Below are positions 6,664 through 12,044 of a stretch of 12,774 nt of DNA, one piece after another. How positions within the stretch are numbered: the first letter of the stretch is position 1; every line of letters starts with the position of its first letter. Below the pieces are notes generated by a model. That model did no database searches and was not told where the DNA came from. It saw only the letters and a program-made list of their open reading frames with translations. Both the position numbers and the translations under genes were made by a program. The DNA is from Ardenticatenales bacterium (GTDB taxonomy: Bacteria > Chloroflexota > Anaerolineae > Promineifilales > UBA4811). The DNA is taken from contig WSZX01000245.1 in assembly GCA_013139935.1 (NCBI GenBank), positions 1 to 12,774 on the forward strand, written 5' to 3'.

Positions 6664-6686
6664 AACTCCCGATTCGGCCCGGGTGG

Positions 6687-7247
6687 ATGGATTCACTGTT
6701 GTCTCGCTCGGCGGTTGGAAGGAAGAGAGGACAAGGCATAGGCACACCAGCATACCGCGTAAACAGGCAGATTCGGAGCCCGTCAGTACGGTTGATCGAT
6801 GGCGATGGGACCCATGTGGGCATTGTCACTCTGGACGAGGCGTTGCACTCAGCGCAAGAAGCCGACCTGGATCTGGTTGAGATTTCGCCTGCTGCAGAAC
6901 CTCCGGTTGTCCGTGTGATGGATCATGGCAAATTCCAATACGAGCGGACAAAAAAAGCGCGGGAGGCGCGAAAAGCGCAAAAGCAGGTCGAAGTCAAAGA
7001 GATTCGCCTGCGTCCCAAAACAACAGACCACCATCGCTCCTTCAAGGTAAAAGATGCCCGGCGATGGTTGCAGGAGGGCAAGAAAGTAAAGGTACGTATC
7101 CGGTTTCGAGGCCGGGAGATAACGTACCCGGAAATCGCACTGGAGACATTGAGCGGAGTAGCCACAGAGCTGTCTGACGTCGCTGCAGTGGAGCAAACGC
7201 CCCAAAGGGACGGCAGGACCATGTTGATGGTCCTGGCGCCCAAATGA
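6687..7247 (+). CDS. infC: translation initiation factor IF-3
   Basis: IF-3 binds the 30S subunit, keeps it apart from 50S and checks the start codon and initiator tRNA. From ATG 6687 the product has 186 residues. The N-domain (about 23-95) contains YRVNRQIRSPSVRLIDGDG and LDLVEISPAAEPPVVRVMDHGKF; a basic linker (KKAREARKAQK) follows. The C-domain starts at about 103 with VKEIRLRPKTTDHHR and contains the RRWLQEGKKVKVRIRFRGRE segment. The start is uncertain. ATG 6687 has almost no ribosome binding site, and its first 17 residues look unlike IF-3. An in-frame ATA at 6738 has GAGAGGA (6725-6731) 6 nt upstream and would give 169 residues with a normal-looking N-terminus. Rare start codons are known for infC (AUU in E. 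coli) and serve autoregulation. First gene of the infC-rpmI-rplT operon. Confidence 0.95.
   Translation: MDSLLSRSAVGRKRGQGIGTPAYRVNRQIRSPSVRLIDGDGTHVGIVTLDEALHSAQEADLDLVEISPAAEPPVVRVMDHGKFQYERTKKAREARKAQKQVEVKEIRLRPKTTDHHRSFKVKDARRWLQEGKKVKVRIRFRGREITYPEIALETLSGVATELSDVAAVEQTPQRDGRTMLMVLAPK
6725..6731 (+). promoter_or_regulatory. ribosome binding site supporting a rare ATA start of infC
   Basis: GAGAGGA lies 6 nt before ATA 6738, in frame with infC, whereas ATG 6687 has no properly spaced purine-rich site. If used, it would put infC under start-codon autocontrol of the type known in E. coli. Confidence 0.45.
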
Positions 7248-7286
7248 CCCGGACGCATTGAGGACAACACACGACAGTCAAGACCT

Positions 7287-7310
7287 CAAGCCCGCAAGGG
7301 CTTGTTTTTT
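7287..7310 (+). terminator. terminator/attenuator-like hairpin between infC and rpmI
   Basis: CAAGCCC (7287-7293) pairs perfectly with GGGCTTG (7298-7304) around a GCAA tetraloop, followed at once by six T residues (7305-7310). This is a textbook intrinsic terminator shape, but it lies inside the operon, 15 nt before the rpmI start. Partial read-through or control by ribosomal protein L20, which regulates this operon in other bacteria, would fit. No alternative antiterminator pairing was established. Confidence 0.7.
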
Positions 7311-7325
7311 GCGAAGGATAGAGCC

Positions 7326-7568
7326 ATGGCCAAGCAGAAGAAGCGCAAAATGAAGACCTACAAGGCAGCCGCCAAGCGGTTCCGCCTCACCGGCACCGGG
7401 AAATTGATGCGCACCAAAGGTGGTAAGAGTCACCTGCGCCGCCGAAAGTCAAAGCGGACCAAGGCCAAGCTCGCCACCATGCTGGAGGTGGCCGGCCGGT
7501 CCAACAAGAAGCGGGTGAAACGGCTGGCACCCTATTTGAAAAAGTACAAGGCCAACCCACCAGGTTAA
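7326..7568 (+). CDS. rpmI: 50S ribosomal protein L35
   Basis: This is a small, very basic protein of the large ribosomal subunit. The 80-residue product has the L35 signature KMKTYKAAAKRFRLTGTGKLM at its N-terminus, GKSHLRRRKSKRTK in the middle, and KKRVKRLAPY before the end. L35 is usually about 65 residues. Here both ends are extended, with four extra residues before the KMKT motif and a KKYKANPPG tail. ATG 7326 is chosen because AAGGA (7314-7318) lies 7 nt before it; the longer open frame upstream runs through the terminator hairpin. The gene lies between infC and rplT, the classic arrangement, and its expression is probably influenced by the hairpin just upstream. Confidence 0.95.
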   Translation: MAKQKKRKMKTYKAAAKRFRLTGTGKLMRTKGGKSHLRRRKSKRTKAKLATMLEVAGRSNKKRVKRLAPYLKKYKANPPG

Positions 7569-7636
7569 CACTGTTCGCTGCCCGGCCTCGCCCCACGGCA
7601 GAGCGTCCGGGCTAACAGAAACGCGAGGAGAGGCAC

Positions 7637-7987
7637 ATGCGCGTCAAAGGCGGGACGGTTACGCGCCGTCGTCACAAGAAGATCATAAAGGCAGTCAAGG
7701 GACAATACGGGACGCGCGGTCGGCTTTTCCGCCGCTCCAACGAGGCATGGCTCAAGTCCAGTTGGTATGCCTATCGGGATAGGCGAACCCGCCGGCGCGA
7801 CCTGCGGCGCTTGTGGATCACGCGGATAAACGCGGCTTGCCGGCTGAGTGGTCTCACCTACAGTCGATTCATCTACGGGCTGCGACAAGCTAACGTCAGA
7901 TTAGACAGAAAGATTCTGGCGGACATGGCTGTCCGTGATCCGGACACGTTGGCCCGGTTAGTGGAGATCGCCCGAGCCGCCGGCTAG
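7637..7987 (+). CDS. rplT: 50S ribosomal protein L20
   Basis: L20 binds 23S rRNA early in assembly of the large subunit and also represses its own operon in well-studied bacteria. The 116-residue product has the usual length and motifs: MRVKGGTVTRRRHKKIIKAV, KGQYGTRGRLFRRSNEAWLKS, AYRDRRTRRRDLRRLWITRINAA and YSRFIYGLRQANVRLDRKILADMAV. A GAGGAGAGG site (7625-7633) precedes the ATG. The 68-nt gap to rpmI contains a possible 6-bp stem, GCCCGG (7580-7585) with CCGGGC (7607-7612), which is too weak to call an operator. It is the last gene of the operon; a strong terminator follows 10 nt after its stop. Confidence 0.97.
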   Translation: MRVKGGTVTRRRHKKIIKAVKGQYGTRGRLFRRSNEAWLKSSWYAYRDRRTRRRDLRRLWITRINAACRLSGLTYSRFIYGLRQANVRLDRKILADMAVRDPDTLARLVEIARAAG

Positions 7988-7997
7988 CATCGATCTC

Positions 7998-8040
7998 GGA
8001 CGAAAAAAGCGGGAGGCAAGACCTCCCGCTTTTTTCGTCC
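7998..8040. terminator. intrinsic terminator after rplT, symmetric on both strands
   Basis: A perfect 19-bp stem (7998-8016 with 8022-8040) closes around the loop CAAGA. The core is GCGGGAGG with CCTCCCGC, and the stem continues into six A residues on the left and six T on the right. The same shape therefore ends in a T run when read from either strand. It closes the infC-rpmI-rplT transcript. Confidence 0.93.
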
Positions 8041-8121
8041 CCGGCGTTCCACCTCACCCAGATGGGGAGGTCCGGCAATATCCCTGAGAGAATGCCTACA
8101 CTGCCAAGGTCGCCGCTGAAC

Positions 8122-8913
8122 ATGATCAGCAGTCTCTCCAACAAGAAGGTCAGGCTCGTGCAGAGTCTGCAGGCGCGCAGCCGAGTGCGGTATCGAGAGA
8201 GACGGCTGGTGGTGGAAGGGACCAGGCTCGTGCAAGAGGGGTTAACGGCCGGCTTGGTGCCCGATCTCTTCTTCTACACTGCCAACTGGGCACAAAGCCG
8301 AACCGGAGCCCCGCTCCTGGAAACAGCGGAGTCAGTCACCTCTCCGTTCCTGGTCAGCGAAGAGGTGTTGAGGAGCTGCACCGATACGGAAACGCCCCCA
8401 GGAGTGCTGGCCGTGTTTCCCTTTCCTGATCTGCCCATTCCGGCCGCACCCACCCTGGTGTTGGTCGTCGACCGGCTGCGCATGCCGGGCAACCTGGGAG
8501 CGATTCTGCGCACGGCGGCGGCGGCCGGAGTGGAGTTGGCCCTTCTCCCTCCTGGAAACGTGGATCCCCTCAATCCAAAGGTATTGCGTGGAGGGATGGG
8601 CGCTCATTTCCAGCTCCCCGTGTCGCGGGTAGGATGGAAGGAGCTGGCCCGCCGGCTGAGCGGTCTGAACATCTGGCTGGCATCGGCCACCAAAGGGAGG
8701 CGGTACGATCAGATCGACTGGCGCCAGCCCACGGCACTGATTGTGGGAGGAGAGGCAGCCGGCGCCACAGAACGCGTTGCCAGCATGGCGAGCGGCCAAG
8801 TGCACATCCCAATGCCCGGGGCGATGGAATCACTCAACTCGGCTGTGGCAACGGGGGTCCTGCTCTTTGAGATCGCCCGCCAAAGGGCGGAGCCCATTCC
8901 TAATGAGCCGTAG
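8122..8913 (+). CDS. SpoU/TrmH-family RNA 2'-O-methyltransferase
   Basis: The 263-residue product transfers a methyl group from S-adenosylmethionine to a ribose 2'-OH in rRNA or tRNA. The first 100 residues look like the SpoU substrate-binding domain (SLSNKKVRLVQSLQ, then ERRLVVEGTRLVQEGL). The catalytic SPOUT domain has all three motifs: DRLRMPGNLGAILRTAAAAG (117-136, with N124 and R130), IVGGEAAG (207-214, with E211) and IPMPGAMESLNSAVATGVLL (229-248, with S237-L238-N239). The knot-forming C-terminus is complete. The exact target nucleotide cannot be read from the sequence; 23S rRNA is common for this branch. ATG 8122 is chosen by the family N-terminus (MISSLSN), although AAGG lies 12 nt upstream; the frame opens earlier at 8062. 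No own promoter was found between the rplT terminator and the start. It converges on the CxxC gene, 12 nt away. Confidence 0.92.
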   Translation: MISSLSNKKVRLVQSLQARSRVRYRERRLVVEGTRLVQEGLTAGLVPDLFFYTANWAQSRTGAPLLETAESVTSPFLVSEEVLRSCTDTETPPGVLAVFPFPDLPIPAAPTLVLVVDRLRMPGNLGAILRTAAAAGVELALLPPGNVDPLNPKVLRGGMGAHFQLPVSRVGWKELARRLSGLNIWLASATKGRRYDQIDWRQPTALIVGGEAAGATERVASMASGQVHIPMPGAMESLNSAVATGVLLFEIARQRAEPIPNEP

Positions 8914-8925
8914 GCGGCGAAAAGG

Positions 8926-9240
8926 CTAGGTGCGATATCCCGGCCGGCGCTCGATCTGGAGGCTCGCCTCTTCCCCAACACGTTCATAAACTACCCGACG
9001 CAGACAATTGGGACAGCAACCAGTAGATCGCTCGGCGTCGGCATGAAAGCGCCAGCGGTAGTACGCAGCCAACATCTCCGCCATCGGCCGCCGCCATTCG
9101 AACTCGATCCACATACCTGTTTCCGCAGTGAGCGCAGCGTCCAGGCTTTCGTTGCCCACCAGCGCCAGCAAGCTGGCCAGAAAATAGCCGCACGAAGAGC
9201 AGGCTGCAAAGTTCTCCAGAATCCTCTGTCGGGTATCCAA
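8926..9240 (-). CDS. small CxxC-pair protein, putative zinc ribbon, unknown function
   Basis: The family is not recognised. Read from TTG 9240 the product has 104 residues. It has two cysteine pairs, C14-x2-C17 (CSSCGYF) and C76-x2-C79 (CCPNC, preceded by C75), spaced about 58 residues apart, a pattern that could hold one zinc ion. The middle is rich in aromatic and acidic residues (WIEFEWRRPMAEMLAAYYRW). The frame is also open from ATG 9264. However, a good minus-strand promoter has its -10 box overlapping that ATG, so a transcript from it would start near 9256 and could only use TTG 9240, which has GGAAAGG-type purine runs just upstream. The gene is alone on its strand, convergent with the methyltransferase. 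Its reality is supported by promoter and cysteine pairs, not by homology. Confidence 0.6.
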   Translation of the reverse strand: MDTRQRILENFAACSSCGYFLASLLALVGNESLDAALTAETGMWIEFEWRRPMAEMLAAYYRWRFHADAERSTGCCPNCLRRVVYERVGEEASLQIERRPGYRT

Positions 9241-9262
9241 TCCACCTTTCCTTTCCGACCAC

Positions 9263-9290
9263 ATTGTAGCGCCACTGGGCCGGCTGTCAA
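9263..9290 (-). promoter_or_regulatory. predicted promoter of the CxxC-pair gene
   Basis: On the minus strand a perfect TTGACA (9290-9285), a 16-nt spacer and TACAAT (9268-9263) are present. The -10 box shares its last two bases with the ATG at 9264-9262, which therefore would lie upstream of the transcript start. Confidence 0.65.
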
Positions 9291-9629
9291 ACGGTGATGG
9301 AGGAGGGTGTCACTAACAGACAATACGAGCTCCCCTCCACAGTTCCACTCCGTTAATGGGGAAACTGGCAGGGGTAGGATTGGGGCGCTCTGCGCCCCAA
9401 TCCTACCCCTGCCACTCTGTCCCGCCCGTGGCGATCCCTATTTCCACGCCCGCAATGGGAGAGGGTGTCGAAAAACAAAAGAGCCGCCGCGCCCTATGCA
9501 AAAGGAGGATCGGTAGGGGGAGTGAGTGACCCTCACCTCCTCCCTTCACACTCTCGTGGTCACTTGACAGTCAGGATCGGCGCCCGGGTCCGCAGGCCCG
9601 AACTCGTGTCCACACTCATGGCAAAATGC
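9291..9629. other. gene-free stretch between the CxxC gene and lexA promoter
   Basis: No credible gene is seen. The main content is the perfect hairpin at 9366-9414. Two copies of AGGGTGTC occur near 9304 and 9453, on either side of it. Further on there is an imperfect stem, GGAGTGAG (9519-9526) with CTCACCTCC (9532-9540). Short plus-strand frames here are low-complexity and lack family features. Confidence 0.4.
9366..9414. repeat. perfect 23-bp intergenic hairpin (apex GGGGCGC-N3-GCGCCCC)
   Basis: The arm 9366-9388 (starting TGGCAGGGGTAGG) is the exact reverse complement of 9392-9414, around the loop TCT. No T run follows. It lies between divergent transcripts (the CxxC gene and lexA), so it is not ending either one. 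It shares the apex GGGCGC-N3-GCGCCC with 6527-6569, while the outer stem is different. Confidence 0.87.
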
Positions 9630-9658
9630 TTGACTCAGAACACATGTTCGTGTATAAT
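9630..9658 (+). promoter_or_regulatory. predicted lexA promoter
   Basis: TTGACT (9630-9635), a 17-nt spacer and a perfect TATAAT (9653-9658) place transcription start near 9665, 39 nt before the lexA ATG. The spacer is filled by the LexA box, so repressor binding would directly block RNA polymerase. Confidence 0.88.
9637..9650. promoter_or_regulatory. LexA (SOS) box in the lexA promoter
   Basis: AGAACACATGTTCG contains the perfect palindrome GAAC-ACAT-GTTC and differs at only the first base from the Gram-positive type box CGAAC-N4-GTTCG. Its place between the -35 and -10 boxes fits negative autoregulation of lexA. A further half-site, GAAC at 9671-9674, lies just after the transcript start. 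Confidence 0.88.
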
Positions 9659-9690
9659 GGCTTCTGTTGAGAACAAATGAGCCAAAGACA

Positions 9691-9699
9691 GAGGAGGTG
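9691..9699 (+). promoter_or_regulatory. ribosome binding site fixing the lexA start at 9704
   Basis: GAGGAGGTG lies 4 nt before ATG 9704. The in-frame ATG at 9677 has no comparable site and would add nine residues not typical of LexA. Confidence 0.8.
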
Positions 9700-9703
9700 T
9701 CTC

Positions 9704-10351
9704 ATGGCTAGTCGGAAACCACTCTCCCTTCGGCAGGAGGGGATAATGGATTTCATTCGCAAGTATTTGGGTGAGAACAGATTTCCTCCTTCGATACGCG
9801 AGATCGGCAAGGCGGTGGGAATCAGTTCGACCTCGGTTGTCAACTACAATCTGAGGAGGTTGGAGGAGCGAGGTTACCTGAGCCGGGAGAAGGAGGTCTC
9901 GCGAGGATTGCGTTTGTCCGCCAACGCCCCTGACCTGGTCCCCTCTGGCGGCGTGCTGCGCATCCCAATCGCCGGGCCCATCGCCGCGGGCGAACCGATC
10001 GACATCGGCGAAGGCGTTTTTGATGAGGAAGACGCCATCGAATTGACGCACGACCTGCTCCCGCAGCACGACAATGTGTATGCGCTTCAGGTGCGGGGGG
10101 ATTCAATGATTGATGCGATGGTGAGCGACGGGGACATTGTGATCATGCGCCAGCAGCACGAGGCTCGCAACGGCGATATGGTAGCCGCCTGGCTGACTGA
10201 CAGAGATGAGACAACTCTCAAGTATTTCTTTAAGGAGCCTGATCGTATCCGGCTGCAGCCCGCCAATCCAACCATGGACCCGATCTATGTGGATCCGGCC
10301 GCGGTGCAAATCCAGGGAAAGGTGTTGATGGTTCTTCGTCGACTGAGTTGA
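9704..10351 (+). CDS. lexA: SOS response repressor LexA
   Basis: LexA represses DNA-damage genes and cleaves itself when activated RecA filaments form. The 215-residue product has the winged helix DNA-binding domain at about 7-70 (LSLRQEGIMDFIRKYLGENR, then PPSIREIGKAVGISSTSVVNY). A latent S24 peptidase domain follows. The self-cleavage bond is A95-G96 in GPIAAGEPIDIG, the catalytic serine is S134 in VRGDSMIDAMV, and the catalytic lysine is K173 in ETTLKYFF, so all active residues are present. The start is set by a strong ribosome binding site. The promoter carries a LexA box, so the gene should be autoregulated. It is not followed by another gene on its strand: the SHOCT-like gene converges from the other side 109 nt away, and no clear terminator is visible between them. 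Confidence 0.97.
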   Translation: MASRKPLSLRQEGIMDFIRKYLGENRFPPSIREIGKAVGISSTSVVNYNLRRLEERGYLSREKEVSRGLRLSANAPDLVPSGGVLRIPIAGPIAAGEPIDIGEGVFDEEDAIELTHDLLPQHDNVYALQVRGDSMIDAMVSDGDIVIMRQQHEARNGDMVAAWLTDRDETTLKYFFKEPDRIRLQPANPTMDPIYVDPAAVQIQGKVLMVLRRLS

Positions 10352-10460
10352 CGCCGTCCGCGAAATCGATCCAACTGATCAACAGGCGCCGCACAACGGA
10401 CCCATAGAAACCTGGGGCGGTGTGTTTCCCCTCCTCGCTCGCCGTCCCTGCGGCCTGCGT

Positions 10461-10829
10461 CTATTCGACGTAGATCTCTACCCGTTCCCCCTCTTCCTTG
10501 TCCATCAAGTCCACAATGCGGCCGTGCGCCCCATCCTTGATGGCTGCAAGGACCTCCTCCAGATTGACACCTTCCATTTCGGGAGCAAAGCGCGCTCCCA
10601 TCTTTACGCCGATGTTCACCAGCTTCATCGGGATGCTCACGTTGACCTTGTCCTTGCCTGTGGCCAGGTCCGTGATCCGAACCTTGAACCAGCGTGGCTC
10701 GGGTGGGGGAGGTGGCTTGGGTCGCGAACCTTCCTCCAACGCCTTTAGCAGCCTGGCCCCCTCCTCGGCCGATAACTTGCCATCGGCCACCATCTGGAGA
10801 ATCTGCATTCGCTCTTCTGACGTTGCCAC
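10461..10829 (-). CDS. SHOCT-like N-terminal helical domain protein
   Basis: The 122-residue product begins MATSEERMQILQMVADGKLS followed by AEEGARLLKALEEG. This is the short two-helix SHOCT-like module found at the N-terminus of YvlB/LiaX-type proteins. A proline-rich spacer (KPPPPPEP) leads into a C-terminal part with WFKVRITDLATGKDKVNVSI and KLVNIGVKMGARF, ending EEGERVEIYVE, which is probably a beta-rich domain. Relatives with this layout are common in Gram-positive-like bacteria and sometimes act in cell-envelope stress, but no reaction is known. The start is GTG 10829, secured by the strong site GGAGGTGAT (10841-10833). It follows the GNAT gene by 18 nt and is the last gene of that train. 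Confidence 0.82.
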   Translation of the reverse strand: MATSEERMQILQMVADGKLSAEEGARLLKALEEGSRPKPPPPPEPRWFKVRITDLATGKDKVNVSIPMKLVNIGVKMGARFAPEMEGVNLEEVLAAIKDGAHGRIVDLMDKEEGERVEIYVE

Positions 10830-10832
10830 AAT

Positions 10833-10841
10833 ATCACCTCC
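10833..10841 (-). promoter_or_regulatory. strong ribosome binding site fixing a GTG start
   Basis: On the minus strand GGAGGTGAT lies 3 nt before GTG 10829. It is almost a full match to the 3' end of 16S rRNA and settles the SHOCT-like gene start; the first ATG in frame comes seven codons later. Confidence 0.8.
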
Positions 10842-10847
10842 AACCTG

Positions 10848-12038
10848 TCATGCTTCGCCTTGCTGCTCGATCTCCAGCCGCATCAGGACCAACGTTCGAT
10901 ACGGCCGGAACCCAGCCTCTCGCAACCGTCCCTCGGCCGCGACGTCCCCGGCCGGGTGTTCAATCACCGCCCGAGTGAATCCCCTACGCACCATCTGACG
11001 CAGTGCCATCAGCAGCAGATCTCCCTCTAGCTCTCCGGATGCTCTCGGCCGGACGCGCAACGTCAACCGGCTCCTTGATCCTGGCGCCGTCTCAAGCTGG
11101 ACGTACCCATCCAGGACTGCGGCGGTTGCGCCAGGTGCCACCCACCGGTGCACCGATCTGCCCATCGCAATGTCGGCCACGCAACGCCGGATACTCGGGC
11201 GAAAGTCCTCTTCTGACAGTTGATCCGGCCACCCCTGTGCGGCCCGAGTTACCGAACTGAACATGCCCCAGATCAAGGCCCAATGACTCTTTTGCGCTTT
11301 CGAGAGCGGCCGGCCCGAGGCAAGGATCTGATCCAGGCGCAGGCGGCTGTCCAGTTGCCAAACCGTGACCGCGCCCAGCGATTGAAAGCCAAACCTACGA
11401 TACAGCATCATGGCCGGGCTGTCCTCCCGGACCTGTAGGTTGATAGACCTTCCTTCGAGTTGGCGAATATGCTGTGTGGTGGCATTCAGCAAGCGGGTGG
11501 CTATCCCTCGGCGACGGTAGTCAGGATGCACCGCCACGTTTGCCATCCGCCAGGCTCCCGGCCGGTTTCGGGACCGCAGTAGGGTCACATTGCCGACCAA
11601 ACGGCCGTCCTCATCCCACACAAAGCCCGGGCTCAACCCAGGACTGGCCCCCAACAAATAGGTAAGAAGATAGACTAACGGGCCCGCCCGGCTGATCATG
11701 CGCGCCTCACGGATGAGTCGCCGGCCGGTGGCATCCAACTCGCGGCGGAAAACCAGCTCCAGGAGGTCGGCCACTGCCCCCAGATCGCGGATGGGGTTCA
11801 GCGGGCGGGGGCCGCTCCGCGGCGGGTCCATTTCGAGTGCAATCCTCGCAGCCATCCGTCCCATTACCATGTAGCTACCGATCAGTCTCCAATTATACCG
11901 CACTTTGCCCATCTGCACGGGCGTGATGCTAACACCACGCTCCGCATCCCCAAATTCCGGGGGCGGAATCGCGAACGGGTAATTCGTATCGGAGGGCGTG
12001 AGACAGGCAGGCTCTTTCCGGGCGTCCCCGGCAGTCAC
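10848..12038 (-). CDS. two-domain GNAT family N-acetyltransferase
   Basis: The product of up to 396 residues transfers an acetyl group from acetyl-CoA to an unknown acceptor. The first GNAT domain covers about 80-225. Motif A is VAVHPDYRRRGIATRLL (168-184, with the acetyl-CoA-binding RRRGIA loop) and motif B is VREDSPAMMLYRRFGF (203-218). The C-terminal part (about 296-388) looks like a second, degenerate GNAT repeat (LLLMALRQMVRRGFTRAVIE, then LREAGFRPYRTLVLMRLEI) without a clear pyrophosphate loop. Mycothiol synthase and related enzymes have a similar double build. Residues 1-40 are proline-rich and probably disordered. GTG 12038 is the longest start but has a weak site; starts around residues 41-43 are also possible. 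It follows the MFS gene by 6 nt, so export and modification of a shared compound is possible but unproven. Confidence 0.85.
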   Translation of the reverse strand: MTAGDARKEPACLTPSDTNYPFAIPPPEFGDAERGVSITPVQMGKVRYNWRLIGSYMVMGRMAARIALEMDPPRSGPRPLNPIRDLGAVADLLELVFRRELDATGRRLIREARMISRAGPLVYLLTYLLGASPGLSPGFVWDEDGRLVGNVTLLRSRNRPGAWRMANVAVHPDYRRRGIATRLLNATTQHIRQLEGRSINLQVREDSPAMMLYRRFGFQSLGAVTVWQLDSRLRLDQILASGRPLSKAQKSHWALIWGMFSSVTRAAQGWPDQLSEEDFRPSIRRCVADIAMGRSVHRWVAPGATAAVLDGYVQLETAPGSRSRLTLRVRPRASGELEGDLLLMALRQMVRRGFTRAVIEHPAGDVAAEGRLREAGFRPYRTLVLMRLEIEQQGEA

Positions 12039-12044
12039 CTCGTC

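Noticed and set aside
6251..6880. A 209-residue plus-strand open frame overlapping the start of infC
   Set aside because: It crosses the hairpin and the infC promoter and overlaps the recognised IF-3 coding sequence in another frame.
8900..8935. A terminator between the convergent methyltransferase and CxxC genes
   Set aside because: Only a 4-bp stem (AGCC with GGCT) can be drawn and there is no T run.
9304..9460. The AGGGTGTC pair around the 23-bp hairpin as ends of an insertion element
   Set aside because: The match is only 8 bp in direct orientation, with no transposase remnant and no terminal inverted repeats.
9465..9680. A 71-residue plus-strand open frame before lexA
   Set aside because: It overlaps the lexA promoter and SOS box and has no motif. 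The AAAGGAGGAT sequence near 9501 is not followed by a suitable start.
10352..10460. A terminator between the convergent lexA and SHOCT-like genes
   Set aside because: Only distant short complementarity (GTCCG with CGGAC) was seen. No stem with a T run is present on either strand.
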